DNA from: Strigops habroptila
Taxonomy: Eukaryota > Chordata > Aves > Psittaciformes > Psittacidae
Reading direction: 5' to 3'
Length of the DNA stretch: 64,000 nt
NCBI RefSeq assembly: GCF_004027225.2
Contig: NC_044290.2
Location: 10,990,906-11,054,905, forward strand
In this document: piece by piece, positions 61,881 through 64,000 of the stretch
How positions within the stretch are numbered: position 1 is the first letter of the stretch
Layout: every line of letters starts with the position of its first letter
Notes under the pieces: model-generated
What the model saw: only the letters and a program-made list of their open reading frames with translations
Told to the model about the DNA's origin: nothing
Database searches by the model: none
Position numbers and translations under genes: made by a program

Positions 61881-64000
61881 TGGAGTATGTGAGGTGGGGA
61901 GCTCGGGGTGGCTGGCATGTGAAAAGCAGCTCTCATGATGAGTCTTGCAAGCAAATGCCAGTCGCGCTTCAGCAGACAACGTCAGGTGTCTGGTCTGTGC
62001 TGCTGAGCTGCTTCACCTTCTGCTCGTGCAGTGTACGGCGTGTCATTCTCTTCCCATTGTAGCAGCATTTGAAATGAACTCTACTGGATGCTAAGTTGAA
62101 GAGTCAAATTAATCTCTTTGTGCTGCCTGGCTGAAAGGGAGGGGGAATAAAACTCCTGAGCCCGGGTCAGGGGAGCCGAGGGGGTTGTGGTTGAGCCATC
62201 ATCGCCGTCGCCGGTTAGGGCATGTTGGGCTGAGCACAAAAACAGGAAGGAGATGCAATTGCCAAGAGGCTCAAAGCAGGAGGTGTCAGATCTACTTCCA
62301 CCTCGCTTAGGTATCAACTGATGACTTCCAATGAAAATATTTTCCCTTTAGACCACTTTCCAGATTTCCAGAGGCAAGAGAGGTGTGCACTGTGCCAGCA
62401 GCACCAGTATTACCGGTAGCCAAGATTTCTCCTTGGGAGAAGGAGACATGGATCGTGTCAAAATAGCCAAAATGCTCCAGTCCCCTATCCCTGCTCCCCC
62501 CTCTTTCCTTTGCTACACATACTGTATGTTATTTTTCACCAACCACCCTGATGTAGCTATTGGTGCTTCAACAGCCTTATAGTCTGAAGAGCTTGTTTGC
62601 TAGAAACCCTTCTTATTCCTTTCTCCACTGTCCATATCAGGAAGTCAAGTCAGTCCAGTTTTGTTTCAGCCAAAGCCATGGTTCAGCTGGGAACTATAAT
62701 TACATGGGTCTGCTTTTCATTTTTGGCCAATAATAGCTGGTGATACATTCACATTCACATTCACTTCACAGAAGCCTGCATTTACACGTGGAAGGCTGGA
62801 TCACAGTGCAGAATTTCAGCCGGGGAGAGGCTGTCACTCCCATCTCCTGCTTCAGGGCATCACTCGTATTTCCAGCATGGGTTGTGAACTGGAGGTGTCT
62901 GACAGGCAGGTGGGTCCACCCAGGATGCTGGAAGTTTGAATCATATTGGAAACCAGAAGAGCCGTATCTGCTTCTCATTACACTGAGCTCTGCTTTAAAT
63001 AAGCTGTTTGTGAAGAGGTATTTTGCTGGTCAAGCAAATGTGAATGAGCCTGTGACTTCCCATGCAACTCCCCAAATTCTGTGTTTTATGGATTGCTGTC
63101 ACTTATGCAGTGAAGGGCAGTATAACTGATAGGGAATCAGAGGACAGTGGTTTGGGCTTGCACTGGGGGTGCAAGGGGTGGATGGCTTCTGGAGTTAATC
63201 ATTCTTCAAGGGCACAGCAAGGCACGGCAGAGCAGGTGTGTCTGCTTTCCCCAGGGCCTGATTATCTCATGATAACCACATCCTCTGAAGTTGATTTTCT
63301 GCTATGTTTTCCCAGCTTTTTGTACAAAGGAATGATTTAGGGAAACTGAATTGACCATAAAATTCACCAAGTGAATTCCAGACCCCCCTTCTTTTTAAGA
63401 ACGTCAAGTAGCCAGTCTCCTCTGAGAGAGAGGTCTGCAAAATGAAATAACCCCATTTCTATCTTTAATTCCTATCAGTGTAATCTCCACCGAAGCTTTA
63501 TGAACATGAAAACTCTGAGCTCAGCCTTGGGCTTGTTGAGATCAAGCAGGGGTTAAGGAGTTGGGGAGGGTCATAAGGCAAATGTGAAAATAAGCAAAAT
63601 AGAGTTTGTTCATCCCTTGAGCTGCTGACACCTGACACTGATGTGTCAGCATTCCCATTCCTGGAACACTGCGAGCACCAGTATCCCCACTCCTTCTGTG
63701 TGCAGACCACTGCAGTGCTGTGTGCTCCATCATGGGGAGTGGAAGTATTGACCTATGCTTTATCCATGCAGCCATGCAAGGTGTGCTCAGCTATCTATGA
63801 GCTATCCCTTCATACACAAGGGACACTCCAGCATCTGTGAGATCAGCCTTTTCTCACTTTAAAGCTTAAAAATGTGTCAAGTTGGAGGAAGTTGTAGTGG
63901 AAACTAAATATCAGATTAAGAAGAAAACAGAATGAATCAGATACACCACGGGGCTCAGGCGTTTAAATTCTACCTGCATCTTCTCTGCCCATGAATGCTC
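61881..64000. other. non-coding stretch with one exon-like segment
   Basis: Slightly GC-richer around 62.14-62.22 kb (GCCCGGGTCAGG, CATCGCCGTCGCCGG) without island character. A CATTCA microrepeat lies at 62745-62765. A 129-codon plus frame at 62740-63129 is unrecognised and begins inside that microrepeat. Confidence 0.45.
62352..62415 (+). other. candidate 64-base exon, unidentified
   Basis: TATTTTCCCTTTAG precedes and TACCG|GTAGCC follows. All three frames are open; one reads HFPDFQRQERCALCQQHQYY, which has a CxxC pair but no full zinc-finger pattern. Openness in every frame makes it impossible to choose one. Low confidence. Confidence 0.2.

Noticed and set aside
62740..63129. 129-codon plus-strand frame
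   Set aside because: Its first residues come from a CATTCA microrepeat and the rest resembles nothing known.

Overview
The window looks like bird nuclear DNA. Short 3' ends of CR1 LINEs occur in the form typical of avian genomes: a copy ending in a doubled ATTCTATGAT motif near 14.2 kb, and its reverse complement near 3.4 kb. Interspersed repeats are sparse, base composition is moderately AT-rich, and no reading frame exceeds 182 codons. There is nothing prokaryotic here: no operons, Shine-Dalgarno sites, CRISPR arrays, insertion sequences or tRNA genes. Most open frames are chance frames in non-coding DNA, so this is a gene-poor stretch.

Layout. 1-26.1 kb is intergenic or intronic sequence with CR1 and ancient L3/CR1-like and MIR-like fragments, simple repeats and three blocks that read like conserved regulatory DNA (about 16.86-16.99, 20.74-21.12 and 25.06-25.57 kb). 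26.16-26.53 kb is the only clear CpG-rich segment. It has two opposed CCAAT boxes, a CRE half-site and a YY1-type AATGGCGGC start element, and looks like a housekeeping promoter, possibly bidirectional. 26.4-31.05 kb holds the best gene candidate: at least five small plus-strand exons whose splice sites and reading phases fit together (26562-26615, 28664-28681, 29146-29196, 29298-29326, 30049-30129), followed by an AATAAA at 31031. I do not recognise the protein.

31-56 kb is again gene-poor, with MIR-like relics, AT-rich microsatellites and scattered exon-like segments of low confidence. At 56.34-56.73 kb lies a broken Ty3/gypsy-type reverse transcriptase: all three core motifs are present but spread over two frames. 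Such relics are uncommon in birds. 57-64 kb is non-coding with a few exon-like segments, a TA repeat and one more block that resembles regulatory DNA.

The main results are the unidentified multi-exon gene with its CpG promoter, and the gypsy relic. Every gene call rests on reading frame, splice signals and phase alone. No alignment, transcript or database search was possible.
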